Counted from the stretch's first letter, positions 1 to 8,639 are shown. The stretch is 33,904 bases of DNA from an uncultured Lachnospiraceae bacterium (GCA_902794825.1 CADBIU010000017.1:1-33904), one strand, 5' to 3'. The notes: a model not told the origin generated them from the letters alone. A program made the numbers and translations.

Positions 1-1391
1 TTCATAGACTGCATTGTGATATTTGCCAGCATTTGGAGGTCGTCAAGGGCTTCCTGGTGCATGGAAGCTTTGCCGGTGCGCATCTGCTCCTCATACTCGA
101 CGATATTCTCGGCGTGGTCGGATATACGCTCGAGGTCGTCTACGACCTGAATATATCTGTAGAGCTTGTTCAGGTGTTTGGGAGAAAGGTCGAGGGAGCG
201 GAGCTCCACGAGCTTTCCGAGGATAGCGCCGGTCAGATAGTCGACGGTCTCTTCGCCCTGAAGAGCCATCTGGCCCTTCCTGGCATCGTGTTCAAAGAAG
301 CAGTCGATGGAATACTGCAGGTTGTCGATGGCGAAGTGAGCCATTCTGCAGATCTCGCGGTGCGCCTGGTCCATGGCGATGACCGCAGGGATCTGTGAAG
401 TATTGTTGAGGTAAACGAGCCTCTGGTCCTCGCCTCTTCTGGTCTCTTCCTCGGAAGGGGGGATGAGCTTGCCGGCCAGTTTCACGATGAATTCCGACAC
501 GGGCGCAAGGACAAGAACCGCGATGATCGCGAAGCAAGTGTGCGTGTTCGCGATCTGTCTGGCGACATTGCCCGGCGACAGATTCTGTATGAAAGTCAGG
601 ATCTGCGGGAAGACTGTGATAAGGATCAGAATCAGTATAGCCCTGAAGGAGTTGAACAGAAGGTTCAGCACCGCGCAGCGCTTGCCGTTGCGGTTGGCTG
701 TTAGGCCTGCCAGAAGGTTGGGCATGACAGAACCGACAGCCGCGCCGATGACCAGGTATACCGCGGTCTGGTAGCTGATGATGTTCTGCACTGCAAAGGC
801 CTGGAAGATAACCGTTGCCGAAGACGAGCTCTGCAGCAGCGCCGTGAAGGCGATACCGAACAGAACAGTCAGGATCGGGTTCTCCAGCGATGTGAGAAGC
901 GCGCGGAACGCGGCGGTCTCTGCGAGAGGCGCGATCGCGGACTTCATGAGGGTGATGCCCTGGAAGAGCATACCGAATCCGAGGATAACGGATCCGACTT
1001 CCTTGAAAGTCCTGTTCTTGAGGAACAGGTTCATCACCGCGCCGAGGAAAAGGATCATGGGCGCATAAGCGCCGATGTTGAAGGCGGTGATCTGTGCTGT
1101 CACGGTCGTTCCGATGTTGGCGCCCATGATGACGCCGATCGCCTGGCTCAGGGTCATCAGGCCGGATGTGACGAAGCCGATGACCATAACATCCGTGGCA
1201 GAGGAACTCTGCACGAAGATCGTGACGGCAATACCTGCCAGAATAGAAGTGACCTTGTTCTTGGTCGCTTTTCCCAAAATGACCTTAAGATTGTCGCCGC
1301 AGGCGTTCTTGAGGCCGCTTGACATGATGGTCATACCGTAAAGGAACAGGCCGACGCCGCCCAACAGTATGAAAATATCGTAGATTGACAT
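1..1391 (-). CDS. Na/Pi cotransporter family protein with PhoU-like tail (partial)
   Basis: Sodium-dependent phosphate carrier of the NptA/YjbB (PF02690) type, acting in the cytoplasmic membrane. The translation from ATG at 1391 begins MSIYDIFILLGGVGLFLYG and shows the two inverted repeats of the family, each with a QSSS motif (VQSSSATD and LQSSSSSAT), plus the GANIGTT loop. After about eight hydrophobic segments there is a soluble helical tail (AHREICRMAHFAIDN, then YIQVVDDLERISDHAENI) that matches a PhoU-type domain. The C-terminus lies beyond the left edge of the window. An AAAGGAG ribosome binding site precedes the ATG. It lies downstream of, and on the same strand as, a PhoB/PhoR-like pair, and a tandem Pho-box-like repeat sits in its upstream gap, so phosphate-starvation control is likely. 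The family call is strong; the exact substrate is inferred. Confidence 0.93.
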   Translation of the reverse strand, partial: MSIYDIFILLGGVGLFLYGMTIMSSGLKNACGDNLKVILGKATKNKVTSILAGIAVTIFVQSSSATDVMVIGFVTSGLMTLSQAIGVIMGANIGTTVTAQITAFNIGAYAPMILFLGAVMNLFLKNRTFKEVGSVILGFGMLFQGITLMKSAIAPLAETAAFRALLTSLENPILTVLFGIAFTALLQSSSSATVIFQAFAVQNIISYQTAVYLVIGAAVGSVMPNLLAGLTANRNGKRCAVLNLLFNSFRAILILILITVFPQILTFIQNLSPGNVARQIANTHTCFAIIAVLVLAPVSEFIVKLAGKLIPPSEEETRRGEDQRLVYLNNTSQIPAVIAMDQAHREICRMAHFAIDNLQYSIDCFFEHDARKGQMALQGEETVDYLTGAILGKLVELRSLDLSPKHLNKLYRYIQVVDDLERISDHAENIVEYEEQMRTGKASMHQEALDDLQMLANITMQSM

Positions 1392-1463
1392 GGATTTTCT
1401 CCTTTCAAAGTGCGCGTTGCAATTCCATTTTAATGTATGTAAATCAAATTAGGGGGAATTGCT

Positions 1464-1482
1464 ATGTAAAATTTATGTAAAA
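1464..1482 (-). promoter_or_regulatory. Tandem Pho-box-like direct repeat
   Basis: On the minus strand the sequence reads TTTTACAT then TTTACAT with an 11-bp repeat period, the spacing used by PhoB/PhoP dimers at tandem half-sites. A third TTTACAT half-site lies at 1437-1443, closer to the cotransporter start. The position, between the PhoR-like kinase stop and the Na/Pi cotransporter start, supports direct control of the transporter by the adjacent response regulator. Binding itself is inferred. Confidence 0.55.
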
Positions 1483-1510
1483 CCGATATTTAGCGGAGTA
1501 TTGTATATAT

Positions 1511-2860
1511 TTACGCTTGCTTGGGAAAAGTAACCGTAAAAACAGAGCCTTTGCCGAGTTTGCTGCGGACCCCGACCTGCGCGCCGTGGACCATAGCGGC
1601 GTGCTTGACGATGGAGAGGCCCAGACCGGTGCCGCCCACTTCCTTGGAACGACTCTTGTCGACCCTGTAAAAACGCTCGAAGATCCGGTCCAGATCTTCA
1701 GCGGGAATCCCGATTCCGTTGTCCTCGACGGTGAGCTCTGTTTTGCCCGGGTAATCGCGGACGCGGACCAGGACGCGGCCTCCTCTGTTGCTATAGTGAA
1801 TAGCGTTGCTGCATAGGTTGTAGATGATGCTGTACAGAACCTGGGGCACGCCGTACAAGACAGAACTCTCTCCCTTGACCGTAAGGGTCACGCCCGCATC
1901 TGAGGCGGCGGTCGCAAGGCTTTCTGCCGCGTTGGCCGCGATCCGGTACAGATCCGTAAATTCCCTGGTCATGCCGGTGCCGCCGCCATCGAGATGCGAC
2001 AGATCTATGATGTCCTCCACGAGTTTGGACATACGCTGTGATTCGGCCCGGATCTTGCCTGCGAAGAGACGTCTGGATTCCTCGGAAGGGACCATGCCGC
2101 TCTCAAGCAGTTCCGCGTAACCGGAAATGACGTGCAGCGGGGTCTTGAGTTCGTGAGAGGCGTTGGCGGTGAATTCCTCGCGGATCAGAGAGGTCTTTTC
2201 AAGTTCTTCCCGGTCCCGGGCGAGCTGTTTGTGCTGGTCGTCCAGACGCCGCAGCAGCGGCAGGATCTCTTCATAAGCTTCCTGGTCGGCGTTTTCAAGA
2301 GGCGAGTCCAGGTTCAGTTCATTGATGGGCTGGACAATCCTCTCGGAAAGGCGGGAGGCCAGAAGAAGAGAGATCGTAAGGAGCACCGGGATACTCAGGG
2401 CAAGAGGTAGGATGAAATGAAGGAACAGAGTCCAGATCGTCGCCTGCGTGATGGAGAGACGAAGGACCGTTCCGTCCGGGAGTCTCTGGGCTGTGTACAG
2501 CTGCCGCTCAAACAGGGTAGAAGAATAGCGGCTGCTCTCTCCGTAACCGACCTCGAGCGCCTCGCGGATCTCCTCCCTCTCCAGATGGTTAGGCATGATA
2601 TGAGAATCCGCCTCGTTGTCGTACAGAATGGTCCCGTCGGAAGTGATCCATGTGATGCGGAAATCCGTGTTTCCCAACCTGTCAAAATAGTCCTGTCCGT
2701 TGAGGGTAACAGCCTGGGAGACAAGCTTGGTTTCACCCCGCAGCTGCTCGAGCTGTTCATCTGTGAAGTGATTGTACAGAAATACCGCAGTGAGACCGAA
2801 AGATACGGTCAGAGTGGCGAGAAGAACGAACCAGATGGAACGGAATATTTTGCCCCGCAT
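1511..2860 (-). CDS. PhoR-like sensor histidine kinase
   Basis: Membrane histidine kinase of 449 aa that probably phosphorylates the regulator encoded just upstream. Residues 9-30 and about 144-167 are membrane segments flanking an extracytoplasmic region of about 110 residues. HisKA follows with SHELKTPL (phosphoacceptor His236), then HATPase_c with NLCSNAIHYS (N box), DNGIGIP (G1) and GTGLGLSIVKH (G2). Architecture and length fit the PhoR/ResE class of Firmicutes. The start at 2860 lies 24 bp after the response regulator stop, with an AGCAGG-like ribosome binding site, so the two are one operon. The phosphate assignment comes from the following Na/Pi cotransporter and its Pho-box-like site rather than from the kinase alone. 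Another extracytoplasmic signal is possible. Confidence 0.9.
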   Translation of the reverse strand: MRGKIFRSIWFVLLATLTVSFGLTAVFLYNHFTDEQLEQLRGETKLVSQAVTLNGQDYFDRLGNTDFRITWITSDGTILYDNEADSHIMPNHLEREEIREALEVGYGESSRYSSTLFERQLYTAQRLPDGTVLRLSITQATIWTLFLHFILPLALSIPVLLTISLLLASRLSERIVQPINELNLDSPLENADQEAYEEILPLLRRLDDQHKQLARDREELEKTSLIREEFTANASHELKTPLHVISGYAELLESGMVPSEESRRLFAGKIRAESQRMSKLVEDIIDLSHLDGGGTGMTREFTDLYRIAANAAESLATAASDAGVTLTVKGESSVLYGVPQVLYSIIYNLCSNAIHYSNRGGRVLVRVRDYPGKTELTVEDNGIGIPAEDLDRIFERFYRVDKSRSKEVGGTGLGLSIVKHAAMVHGAQVGVRSKLGKGSVFTVTFPKQA

Positions 2861-2884
2861 GAGATGATACCTGCTCTTTCTATG

Positions 2885-3550
2885 CTATCCGAGCCGGTAG
2901 CCGACTCCGCGGACAGTGCGGATAGCCTCGCCGCTCTCGCCGAGCTTGGTGCGCAGAGTGCCGATGTGTACGTCCACAGTCCTTGTCTCGCCGGAATAAT
3001 CCTGGTCCCAGACAGAGGAGAGGAGTTGGTCGCGGGTAAATACAAGGCCGGTGTGTTCCAGTAAGAGTTTAAGAAGATCATATTCCTTGAGGGTGAGGGA
3101 GACTTCGCGCCCATCCACAAGGACTACATGCCTGGACTGGTCCATAGTGATCGCCCCGTAGGAGAGATAGTTCTTGTGCTCGCTCATCGATGTGCGGCGT
3201 AGAACGGCCCTGATCCGGGGGACCATCTCCATCATGCCGAAGGGCTTGCACAGATAATCGTCGGCGCCAAGATCGAGGCCGATGACCCTGTCATATTCGC
3301 TTCCTTTGGCGGTGGCCATGATGACCGGAAGGGCTGCTGTCGTAGGGGAGGACCGCAGTTTTTTGAGGATCGAGATCCCGTCTTCGCCGGGGAGCATGAT
3401 GTCCAAAAGGATCAGTTCGGGGCGTCCCGTCTGCATTTCTTTCCAGAAAGAGGCGCTGTCGGCAAAGCCTTTCGCCTCAAAGCCGGCGATGGTCAGTGTG
3501 TAGATCATCAGATCCCGGATGCTGTTGTCGTCTTCTACACAATAAATCAT
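2885..3550 (-). CDS. PhoB/PhoP-like OmpR-family response regulator
   Basis: A 221-aa two-component regulator. The receiver domain (residues 1-118) has acidic residues in YCVEDD, the phosphoacceptor Asp50 in LILLDIMLPGEDG, and the conserved Lys in CKPFG. The C-terminal winged helix (about 125-221) shows LTLKEYDLLKLLLEH and ends TVRGVGYRLG, typical of OmpR/PhoB. The frame is open to an ATG at 3610, but the chosen start at 3550 gives the canonical receiver N-terminus and has AGAGGAG seven bases upstream. The gene is first in the minus-strand operon with the PhoR-like kinase. A TGTTATAAT extended -10 element lies upstream at 3585-3593. The family is certain; the phosphate role is inferred from neighbours. 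Confidence 0.93.
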   Translation of the reverse strand: MIYCVEDDNSIRDLMIYTLTIAGFEAKGFADSASFWKEMQTGRPELILLDIMLPGEDGISILKKLRSSPTTAALPVIMATAKGSEYDRVIGLDLGADDYLCKPFGMMEMVPRIRAVLRRTSMSEHKNYLSYGAITMDQSRHVVLVDGREVSLTLKEYDLLKLLLEHTGLVFTRDQLLSSVWDQDYSGETRTVDVHIGTLRTKLGESGEAIRTVRGVGYRLG

Positions 3551-3584
3551 GATATTCTCCTCTGAAAAATATGCTCTGCCCTGT

Positions 3585-3593
3585 ATTATAACA
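3585..3593 (-). promoter_or_regulatory. Extended -10 promoter element for the phosphate two-component operon
   Basis: Read on the minus strand this is TGTTATAAT, a perfect -10 hexamer with the TG extension, about 35 bp upstream of the response regulator start. No convincing -35 hexamer was seen, which fits an extended -10 promoter. Confidence 0.5.
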
Positions 3594-3703
3594 TGCCGAA
3601 GCGGCGGCAAGGGAAGTGTAGTATATTTATGAAGAAAAAAGACAGTTTTCGTATTACAATGAGTACATATAAAGATAACAAAAAGGAGCGGACCGGATAC
3701 TCT

Positions 3704-6619
3704 ATGAAGAATAAAAGGATAGACAATTCAGGACCGAACAGGATAGACACAGAGCTGGAAACCGCGCCCGCGGCTTCCGCGAAGATGGAGCAGCGGCACC
3801 GCAGGATGCAGAGCAGGGTCGGACGCCTTCGCAGAAACAGCGTGACAGGCGCCCTTATGGCATTGCTGATACTCGCTGTTACCTTTGCCGGGTTCAAAGT
3901 CTCCTCAGACAATGAACAGGCGATCCGGCTCGCGCTGGGGCAGAGCAACTACGCGGTGACCGGAGAGGAAGGCCCGCAGTATTTTGCATCTGAGTATGAG
4001 GACGTCGCGGAACTGAGGACGGACAGCGCGGAGCTGGCTAAACGGATCCAGAGAGAAGGGATCGTTCTGCTGCGCAACGCCGATGAAGTGCTTCCTCTGC
4101 GCAAAGGGGCAATGGTCAGCGTCTTCGGGAAAGGCGCGGTGAATCCGGTTTACTGCGATGAGAAAACGGCGGCCTCTTCCGTATCTTTGAAGGACGCGCT
4201 GGAGGCGGAAAAGATCCGCGTCAATGAAAAACTGTGGAATTTCACGCAGAGAGGGGGACGGAACTCCTTTTCGGGGAGCGTGGAGAAGAGCATGGAAGAG
4301 TATTCCGAGGCGGCAGTAGTCGTGATCAGCCGCGGAGCAGGCCCTGCAGATCTGTTCGAACCCGCCTATGTGGAAGCGGAAGAGAGTGGAGAGCCGGTCG
4401 CTGCCGGAGCGAAAGCCCTGCAGCTGACGGAAGAAGAGAAGGAACTGCTCGCCTATGTCGGGGAGCGTTTTGAGCAGGTGATCGTGGTGCTCAATACCGA
4501 AAATCCAATGGAAATGGGATTTTTGGAGGAGTACGGGATCGACGGCTGCCTTTGGACCGGCGCGCTCGGCACAAACGGCATGACAGCTGTCGCGGAAGTG
4601 CTCAGCGGCAGCGTCAATCCCTCCGGCAGACTTGCGGATACGCTTGTATATAACAGCCTGAACGCCCCGGCAGCGGCAAATCTTGGGGATTACGAGATCA
4701 GGAACAGCAAGGTGAAGTACGGCGACAGGTATCTGGTATACGCCGAGGGGATCTATGCAGGGTACCGCTACTATGAGACCCGCTATGAGGACACCGTTCT
4801 GGGGACGTCCTCCCGGATCGCTTTCGACTACGACAAAGAAGTCGCCTTTCCTTTCGGATACGGCCTTTCCTACACCGACTTCGAGCTCAGGGATATGACG
4901 ATGGAGCTTGGCAAGAAGGGCTATGAGGTTTCGGTAAGTGTCCATAATACCGGAGACAGGGCAGGCAGGGAGATCGTACAGTTCTATATCCAGAAGCCGT
5001 ATTCCCAGTACGCGGAAAAGAATGGAATGGAAATCCCCTCCGTGGAGCTCGCTGCCTTTGTCAAGACGAAGGAGATCGAACCGGGCGAATCCGCAAGGGT
5101 CAAAATAGTGCTGGGCGAAGAGGCCTTCAAGTCCTTTGACGCGGCCGGCAGGGGGACATATATCATAGACGGCGGGACCTATCTGGTGACCGCGGCCCAG
5201 GACTCCCACAGAGCGGTCAACAATATACTCATGTTTAAGATGAAAGGCGGTTCCGAGGCTTTCAGCGGCAGTGGTGACGGAGGCCTTGTTGAGACGGCGG
5301 ATCTTGTCAGGGACACCGGCAGCTATGCTGTGTCGTCTCAGACCGGATATGAGATCAGCCGTGTGTTCAGAGAAGCGGATCCCGCGGCTTATGATACTGA
5401 TTACCGCCAGCTCACAAGGAGTCTGTGGGGAAGCACCTGGCCCGTAACCTGGAACGGCGGTTCCTATTCGGCGCCGGCTTCTTTCCAGGATCTGCTTAAG
5501 GTCAGCAGCAAGGAAGACACTAAGGCGGAGGCGCCTGTTTACAACAAAGCCCACGGGGAGAAAAACGCAGGTCTTGTTTCTTTGAGGGAGACAGCCTTCG
5601 ACGATTACCGATGGGGAAGCCTTTTGGACCAGCTGACCTGGAGGGAGACCTATTCTCTTGTCCGAAAGGGAGGCGGCGTTGTGAATGAGGTGATCTCCTG
5701 TATCTCTCCTCAGGCCATGATCTCCGCGGACAAATTCGGATATCCGTCAGCCGCGGTCCTTGCGTCGACCTGGAATACGGAGCTGATCCTGCAGATGGGA
5801 CAGATGATCGGAGAGGAGGCTCTCCACGCAGGCGTCACTTTCTGGCAGATGCCTTTCCTCAATCTCCACCGGACGGCCATGGGAGGAAGTAACGGCGACA
5901 GTTTCTCGGAGGACAGCTTCCTGACAGGCAGCATGGCGGCGGCGTTATGCCGGGGCCTGGGCGGAAAGGGCGTCATACCTGTGCTCGGAAGGATGGTCCT
6001 GGCGGATCAGGAGACCAATTATACCGGCGTGGCAGTAATGGCAGGGGAGCAGGCGCTGAGAGAACTGTATCTGCGCCCCTTTGAGATCGCGCTGAGGGAC
6101 GGAGGATCCGGAATGAAGGCCGTCATGGCCGGCATGAACCGCGTGGGACCCAGGTGGTGCGGCGGACACAGCGGACTTTTGACCAAAGTCCTGCGGGACG
6201 AGTGGGGCTTTTCAGGGATCGTAATGACAGACCGGATCATCGGCGGAGCGGACGAATACGCGGATATTCTGGAGGGTCTGGAAGCGGGAACGGATCTGTG
6301 GCAGAACACTTCCAACAATAACTATAAGCTGCGGGGAGGACAGCTGACCTATGGCGTCCGGGCGCGCTTCCGCACAGCCGCGGGTAGAATCCTGCAGACA
6401 ATTTCCCGGAGCAATGCGATGAACGGGATCGGAACGAAAACGACGCTGGACTACAAGACTCCTAAGTGGAGAACTATTCGAGCGATCCTCGCGGGAGTTG
6501 TCGTTGTGATCAGCGCGGCGCTGCTTTGGTATGCTTTTGTCCAAAGGAGTAAAGCGGGACGGCTGAGAGCCAGGATCGCCCAGGAGAAGAGGGAGAGCAG
6601 CAGAAGCAGGAGAAGATAA
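3704..6619 (+). CDS. Membrane-anchored GH3 family protein, inverted domain order, degenerate active site
   Basis: A 971-aa protein in which the GH3 C-terminal alpha/beta domain comes first (from about residue 105, IVLLRNADEVLPL), then a fibronectin-III-like domain (about 410-510, IVQFYIQKPY), then the TIM-barrel domain (about 650-905). This inverted order is known from some Butyrivibrio and Ruminococcus beta-glucosidases. Hydrophobic segments at about 46-64 and 926-945 suggest anchoring at both ends with the enzyme portion outside. The nucleophile position is kept (Asp843 in VMTDR), and NRV and LRDEWGF are recognisable. However, the usual GRNFE is GSNGD (729-732) and the usual KHF is GRM (762-764). 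The frame opens upstream at 3593, with another ATG at 3659. ATG 3704 follows AAAAAGGAG, though the spacing is long (about 16 nt). A pseudo-enzyme or shifted specificity is possible. Confidence 0.85.
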   Translation: MKNKRIDNSGPNRIDTELETAPAASAKMEQRHRRMQSRVGRLRRNSVTGALMALLILAVTFAGFKVSSDNEQAIRLALGQSNYAVTGEEGPQYFASEYEDVAELRTDSAELAKRIQREGIVLLRNADEVLPLRKGAMVSVFGKGAVNPVYCDEKTAASSVSLKDALEAEKIRVNEKLWNFTQRGGRNSFSGSVEKSMEEYSEAAVVVISRGAGPADLFEPAYVEAEESGEPVAAGAKALQLTEEEKELLAYVGERFEQVIVVLNTENPMEMGFLEEYGIDGCLWTGALGTNGMTAVAEVLSGSVNPSGRLADTLVYNSLNAPAAANLGDYEIRNSKVKYGDRYLVYAEGIYAGYRYYETRYEDTVLGTSSRIAFDYDKEVAFPFGYGLSYTDFELRDMTMELGKKGYEVSVSVHNTGDRAGREIVQFYIQKPYSQYAEKNGMEIPSVELAAFVKTKEIEPGESARVKIVLGEEAFKSFDAAGRGTYIIDGGTYLVTAAQDSHRAVNNILMFKMKGGSEAFSGSGDGGLVETADLVRDTGSYAVSSQTGYEISRVFREADPAAYDTDYRQLTRSLWGSTWPVTWNGGSYSAPASFQDLLKVSSKEDTKAEAPVYNKAHGEKNAGLVSLRETAFDDYRWGSLLDQLTWRETYSLVRKGGGVVNEVISCISPQAMISADKFGYPSAAVLASTWNTELILQMGQMIGEEALHAGVTFWQMPFLNLHRTAMGGSNGDSFSEDSFLTGSMAAALCRGLGGKGVIPVLGRMVLADQETNYTGVAVMAGEQALRELYLRPFEIALRDGGSGMKAVMAGMNRVGPRWCGGHSGLLTKVLRDEWGFSGIVMTDRIIGGADEYADILEGLEAGTDLWQNTSNNNYKLRGGQLTYGVRARFRTAAGRILQTISRSNAMNGIGTKTTLDYKTPKWRTIRAILAGVVVVISAALLWYAFVQRSKAGRLRARIAQEKRESSRSRRR

Positions 6620-6628
6620 TAAAAAAGA

Positions 6629-6686
6629 GGTGCTGTGAAGATCAGCGGAAGCCAGCCGCATATCTATCTTCACAGCACCTTTTTTT
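6629..6686. terminator. Bidirectional intrinsic terminator between GH3 gene and queT
   Basis: A 14-bp perfect stem (GGTGCTGTGAAGAT at 6629-6642 with its complement at 6666-6679) is flanked by an A-run on the left and seven T on the right. It can therefore stop transcription of the GH3 gene on the plus strand and of the convergent queT-like gene on the minus strand. Confidence 0.9.
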
Positions 6687-6709
6687 GCGCGCGGAAAAGC
6701 CCGCGCGGA

Positions 6710-7216
6710 TCATGCGATATTATCGGGATTAAAGAGCCTTCCGCGGAAAGGCAGCAACACCTGAAGAAGGAGCTGCCCAAGGCCCATACAGGAGATCAGT
6801 TCGCCCAAACCGACAGTAAGCATAAAGAAAGGAATGCCGCCGGGGATGTGATAGGCGTAGGTCAGAACAAACGGGATGATCAGAGCGTTGGAGACAATGG
6901 GAGGGATCGCGCATAGGAAGCGGTTTTTACGAAGCGCGCAGGATCCCAAGGCCCCGAGCAGTGTCGCGAGGGTTCCGAAAATAACATCAGGAAGCACACA
7001 TCCGGTCAGGATATTGCTGAGAAGACAGCCGAGCGTCAGACCCGGGATCGCGGCGGGAGTGAAGAAAGGCATGATCGTAAGAGCCTCTGAAAAACGGACC
7101 TGTATGGCGCCGCTCGCCAGATCGAACCCGGCGGCGACCATGGTCAGGACTGTATAAAGCGCGGCAATGAGGGCCGCCTGAGTGATATAAGCGGTTTTCT
7201 TTGATATTTTGCTCAT
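6710..7216 (-). CDS. queT: QueT transporter family protein (queuosine precursor ECF S-component)
   Basis: A 168-aa, strongly hydrophobic protein with about five or six membrane helices. It matches the QueT/COG4708 family: the N-terminus AYITQAALIAALYTVLTM, then SGAIQVRFSEALTIMPFFTP, a GLTLGCLLSNI loop and a C-terminal GLGELISCMGLGQ stretch. QueT proteins are substrate-capture subunits of group II ECF transporters for queuosine precursors (preQ0/preQ1 or queuine) and use an ECF ATPase/T module encoded elsewhere. No such module lies in the window. The start MSKISKK at 7216 was chosen because the frame further upstream has no ribosome binding site and reads unlike the family; an AAGAAGG lies about 15 nt upstream. 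It stands alone and converges on the GH3 gene. The family call is confident; the ligand is by family. Confidence 0.88.
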   Translation of the reverse strand: MSKISKKTAYITQAALIAALYTVLTMVAAGFDLASGAIQVRFSEALTIMPFFTPAAIPGLTLGCLLSNILTGCVLPDVIFGTLATLLGALGSCALRKNRFLCAIPPIVSNALIIPFVLTYAYHIPGGIPFFMLTVGLGELISCMGLGQLLLQVLLPFRGRLFNPDNIA

Positions 7217-7330
7217 AATGTGTTGTGTTAACCTTCTTTCATCGTGATAAACATACCGATTTCTACGATACTGTAAAATAGCATAACCGTCGGAAAATAA
7301 CAAGAAAAAACGGATGGAACACCTTTTGTT

Positions 7331-7339
7331 TGTTATAAT
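7331..7339 (+). promoter_or_regulatory. Extended -10 promoter for the lacI-type regulator
   Basis: TGTTATAAT is a consensus -10 with TG extension, 42 bp before the regulator ATG. The -35 region is poor. A small hairpin (GGTGAG at 7346-7351 with CTCACC at 7361-7366) would lie at the very 5' end of the transcript, just ahead of the ribosome binding site. Confidence 0.6.
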
Positions 7340-7380
7340 GGTTACGGTGAGAAGGAGAAACTCACCCGGAGGGGTATGCA

Positions 7381-8406
7381 ATGATCACAATCAAAGAAAT
7401 CGCATCAAGACTTGGGCTGAGCACAACGACCGTGTCGAATGTCATCCACGGAAAGACAAAGGAAGTCTCCGCGGAGACGATCGCGCGCGTGCAGAAGTTT
7501 CTTGAGGAAGTTGAATATGTTCCCAACATCAACGCCCGCAACCTTGCGCAGGGACAGTCCAAGATCATCGGAGTAGTGCTCAAAACGCTCGACTTCCGGC
7601 TCTGGTACAGCGACAACATCCTGAGCGATCCGTTCGTGGCGGAGATGATCGGGGGAATTGAGAGGGCGGTGCGCGAAGCAGGCTATTATATGATGCTTTA
7701 CATCTCCGACGACATAGCGGAGATCATCCAGCACATCTCGATCTGGAACGTGGACGGCCTGATCCTGTTTTCCATGATGGACGACGACGGAAACCGTGTC
7801 GCGGCAAAATATCACAAGCCGATCGTCTGTATCGATACTTACAGCAGTGAAAAGAGCGACGACTTTATCAACGTGGGCCTGGATGATGAGAAGGGAACCT
7901 GCCGGGCAGTGAAGTATCTGATTGAAAACGGTCACCGGAAGATCGGATTCTTAACAGACAACAGGGTCGGCGTCGACAGGGCGAGGTTCTGGGGATACCG
8001 GCGGGCCCTTAAGGAAGCCGGTATCGAATACAGCGACAGAGATTTCTTTTTGTTTAAGCCTACCAAAGAGAGCGTTGATCGGAATATTGAGAAGTTGTGC
8101 CGGAAAGCACGCAATTATACGGCGCTGTTCTGTTGTTCGGATATTTACGCCGTGATCATAATGGCTGCGCTTAAGGACAGGGGGTTCCGGATCCCCGAAG
8201 ATATTTCCATCATCGGATTTGACGACAACCTCTATTCAAGAGTCTGCACGCCCAGACTCACTACGGTCCATCAGGACGCCACTCAGAAAGGAAAAGTCGC
8301 CGCGGAGATCCTGATCGGCCTGATCCGGGGCGTAAAGCCTGTCTCGAAGGATGTGCGGCTCGAGACGCGTCTGGAGATCCGGGATACTGTAAAAAAAATA
8401 AACTGA
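7381..8406 (+). CDS. LacI family transcriptional regulator
   Basis: A 341-aa regulator with the LacI helix-turn-helix at the N-terminus (ITIKEIASRLGLSTTTVSNV, residues 2-21), a hinge region NARNLAQGQ, and a periplasmic-binding-protein-like sensor domain (about 62-341) with GGIERAVREAGYY, NVDGLILFSM and IIGFDDNLYSRVCTPRLTT. GGAGGGG lies six bases before the ATG. It is separated from the following sugar ABC transporter operon by a terminator and about 310 bp. Two near-palindromic 16-bp sites with a central C|G step, the typical LacI-operator geometry, flank that operon's promoter. It is therefore the likely local repressor of alpha-glucan uptake, with a sugar as inducer (inferred). No copy of those sites was seen in its own promoter. 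Confidence 0.93.
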   Translation: MITIKEIASRLGLSTTTVSNVIHGKTKEVSAETIARVQKFLEEVEYVPNINARNLAQGQSKIIGVVLKTLDFRLWYSDNILSDPFVAEMIGGIERAVREAGYYMMLYISDDIAEIIQHISIWNVDGLILFSMMDDDGNRVAAKYHKPIVCIDTYSSEKSDDFINVGLDDEKGTCRAVKYLIENGHRKIGFLTDNRVGVDRARFWGYRRALKEAGIEYSDRDFFLFKPTKESVDRNIEKLCRKARNYTALFCCSDIYAVIIMAALKDRGFRIPEDISIIGFDDNLYSRVCTPRLTTVHQDATQKGKVAAEILIGLIRGVKPVSKDVRLETRLEIRDTVKKIN

Positions 8407-8437
8407 AGCTGCAGACCCCGGCGGAATAATGAACGGC

Positions 8438-8467
8438 ACAGCCCGGCTCCAAAAGGAGCCGGGCTGT
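8438..8467 (+). terminator. GC-rich hairpin terminator after the lacI-type gene
   Basis: A 13-bp perfect stem, ACAGCCCGGCTCC and its complement, closes an AAAA loop and is followed by TTATTGT. The U tract is weak, so termination may be partial. It separates the regulator from the transporter operon. Confidence 0.7.
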
Positions 8468-8488
8468 TATTGTGGGCCAGTTTATTGG

Positions 8489-8504
8489 ACTAAATCGATT
8501 AAGT
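8489..8504. promoter_or_regulatory. Upstream LacI-type operator candidate
   Basis: ACTAAATCGATTAAGT is a 16-bp near-palindrome with one mismatched pair, centred on C|G. It lies 161 bp (centre to centre) upstream of a related site at 8650-8665. The pair could allow DNA looping by a LacI-type tetramer, or the distal site could be auxiliary. Confidence 0.45.
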
Positions 8505-8611
8505 GAAAATGTGCGGGGGACCTCTTGCACGGAGATTACAAGAAAACTTGTGTATTTTGCTGAAAATTAGGAATAATGATGTAATTTATGGTCAACGGAC
8601 AAAAAAAGTAC

Positions 8612-8639
8612 TTGTTAAATTGGAGAGAAATGATACAAT
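8612..8639 (+). promoter_or_regulatory. Promoter of the sugar ABC transporter operon
   Basis: TTGTTA (-35, 8612-8617), a 16-bp spacer and TACAAT (-10, 8634-8639) preceded by TG as an extended -10. Transcription would start near 8646, leaving a leader of about 70 nt before the binding-protein ATG. Confidence 0.65.

Noticed and set aside
3593-3703. Upstream extension of the GH3 protein by 37 residues
   Set aside because: The extension overlaps the promoter element of the divergent phosphate operon and has no ribosome binding site at 3593; ATG 3704 follows AAAAAGGAG.
3905-5554. 549-codon open frame antisense to the GH3 gene
   Set aside because: Arg/His-rich translation with no domain, no ribosome binding site, and complete overlap with a clearly coding sense frame.
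7217-7380. Possible preQ1 riboswitch upstream of queT
   Set aside because: The minus-strand leader was read for the preQ1-I and preQ1-II patterns often found with queuosine genes. No matching stem and A-rich tail was seen by eye; a covariance-model search would settle it.
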